Assembly (NCBI GenBank): GCA_029547605.1
Contig: JAKPPB010000033.1
Location: 1 to 64,000, forward strand
DNA: 64,000 nt
Reading direction: 5' to 3'
From: Methanobacteriota archaeon
Lineage (GTDB): Archaea > Halobacteriota > Methanomicrobia > Methanomicrobiales > Methanospirillaceae
A program made the position numbers and the translations under genes. Positions 63,382 to 64,000 of the stretch are shown piece after piece. Position 1 is the first letter of the stretch; the number at the start of each line of letters is the position of its first letter. A model generated the notes under the pieces. It did no database searches, had not been told where the DNA came from, and saw nothing but the letters and a program-made list of their open reading frames with translations.

Positions 63382-63564
63382 ATGGCCAGGGCCAGAGATA
63401 CCGCCACGCTACTCGGAGGTGACGAGGGGAGGGTTATCCCGAACACGGGCGAATGCGGCATCCTGTGCTGTGGAGCATCCCATCGAGCCCCCCAGCGGGG
63501 AGGGGTTCCGGCTCCGGCCCGGATCAGACGTGTTTATCCGGCGGGTTTTCACATAGGTAATGGT

Positions 63565-63756
63565 ATGCCGGTTGTCACCATTACCATGGCGAAGGGACGG
63601 TCAGTTGCACAGAAGAAGCAGATGGCAGAGGAGATCGCGGGGACGATCACCCGTGTGCTCGATGTTCCCATCGAGCGTGTCACTATCCTGATCCACGAGC
63701 TCGAGAAGGAGAACATCGCGCTTTCCGGTATCCTCATTTCCGAAGAGCAGAAGTAG
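63565..63756 (+). CDS. 4-oxalocrotonate tautomerase-like protein
   Basis: 63 residues with the defining Pro directly after Met (MPVVTITMAKGRSVAQKKQMAEEI), the catalytic Pro1 after Met removal. The pattern ends RVTILIHELEKENIALSGI, with the 62-residue length of the DmpI/4-OT family. Substrate unknown. AGGTAA lies close before the ATG. Last complete gene of the window. Confidence 0.85.
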   Translation: MPVVTITMAKGRSVAQKKQMAEEIAGTITRVLDVPIERVTILIHELEKENIALSGILISEEQK

Positions 63757-64000
63757 AAGTCCTCCATTTTCCGGTGCAAAGAGAGAGGGATGACAAGTGG
63801 AGGAAAAACTGTGAACCCGGTGGGGAGGTGCGGTTTGCCACGTGTCCGGAACGCGGGAAGACCAGAGAGTGCCATGGGGGAAGTACCGTGAGTGAACACC
63901 CCCCGAAGCCCTCCCTTCCGGGCCGGGGTCACCGAACCCTCACACACATGATCAGCGGCATCATCCGGTCAATCAAGGCGTTTCTTCTCCCTCGTTCCCG
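63757..64000. other. Terminal non-coding stretch
   Basis: No convincing gene in the last 240 nt. An ATG at 63949 opens a frame (MISGIIRSIKAFLLPRS) running off the window, but without a Shine-Dalgarno or promoter I cannot call it. Confidence 0.4.

Noticed and set aside
63949-64000. Open frame starting MISGIIRSIKAFLL at the right edge
   Set aside because: No Shine-Dalgarno, no TATA box and only 17 codons visible.

Overview
The window comes from a methanogenic archaeon, most likely a member of the Methanomicrobiales. The evidence is an archaeal CCA-adding enzyme, aIF6, L18a/LX, L39e, L31e, L21e and S19e ribosomal proteins, Pus10 and TrmY, RNA polymerase Rpb4, an RNase P Rpp21 subunit, TATA-box promoters, and MfnB of methanofuran biosynthesis. 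PKD/Kelch-type secreted proteins and PurL, XseAB and ECF genes of bacterial type fit that order. I saw no tRNA, rRNA, CRISPR array or insertion sequence. The genus cannot be fixed from sequence alone.

Layout. 1-2200: a pilin-like start cut by the left edge, then the cca-thpR RNA pair. 2300-4800: a redoxin and an anaerobic ribonucleotide reductase whose C-terminus appears to lack its glycyl-radical end. 5000-6100: an ArsR-type regulator with an Hsp20-like protein. 6200-12200: guaB, mfnB, a HisA-like protein, tmk and valS. 12300-25500: mixed housekeeping and conserved archaeal genes, including a second Hsp20, a CBS-ParB protein, a sugar nucleotidyltransferase, YchF and exonuclease VII. 25600-28100: a CorC-type exporter, purN, RNase P and a CRM-domain protein.

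28200-38100 is one long co-directional translation and protein-targeting cluster: rps19e, PDCD5-like, PP-loop ATPase, rpl39e, rpl31e, eif6, rpl18a, pfdA, ftsY, srp54, trmY, pus10, rpl21e, rpoF, DUF655, rsmA and a HemK2-like methyltransferase. Gaps are mostly 0-15 nt with several ATGA overlaps. 38160-43120 is an island of four exported proteins on the minus strand with longer, more AT-rich spacers. 43340-46100 is an ECF importer. 46390-52020 carries a membrane redox protein, WrbA, a solute-binding lipoprotein, a response regulator and an MFS exporter. 52640-56460 is purQ-purL. 58190-60940 is a three-gene cluster ending in a divergent family B DNA polymerase. The right end has a secreted nuclease, malic enzyme and a tautomerase.

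Strongest observations. (1) The 58.2-60.9 kb cluster looks like an archaeal PolB2 mutasome-like lesion-tolerance module: a P-loop-less RecA-like protein, a small helical protein and a PolB without exonuclease motifs. (2) The ArsR-type regulator and the distant hsp20 share the same promoter architecture, TATATAAT-N6-ACTAACAWAAAGTWA, suggesting one small heat-shock regulon. (3) Four TGTA-type hexamers lie exactly 10 bp apart upstream of the ECF operon. (4) NrdD seems to lack the zinc site and glycyl-radical motif. (5) A six-bladed propeller is inserted inside a PKD domain. (6) A degenerate superoxide-reductase-like domain is fused to a b561-like membrane domain.
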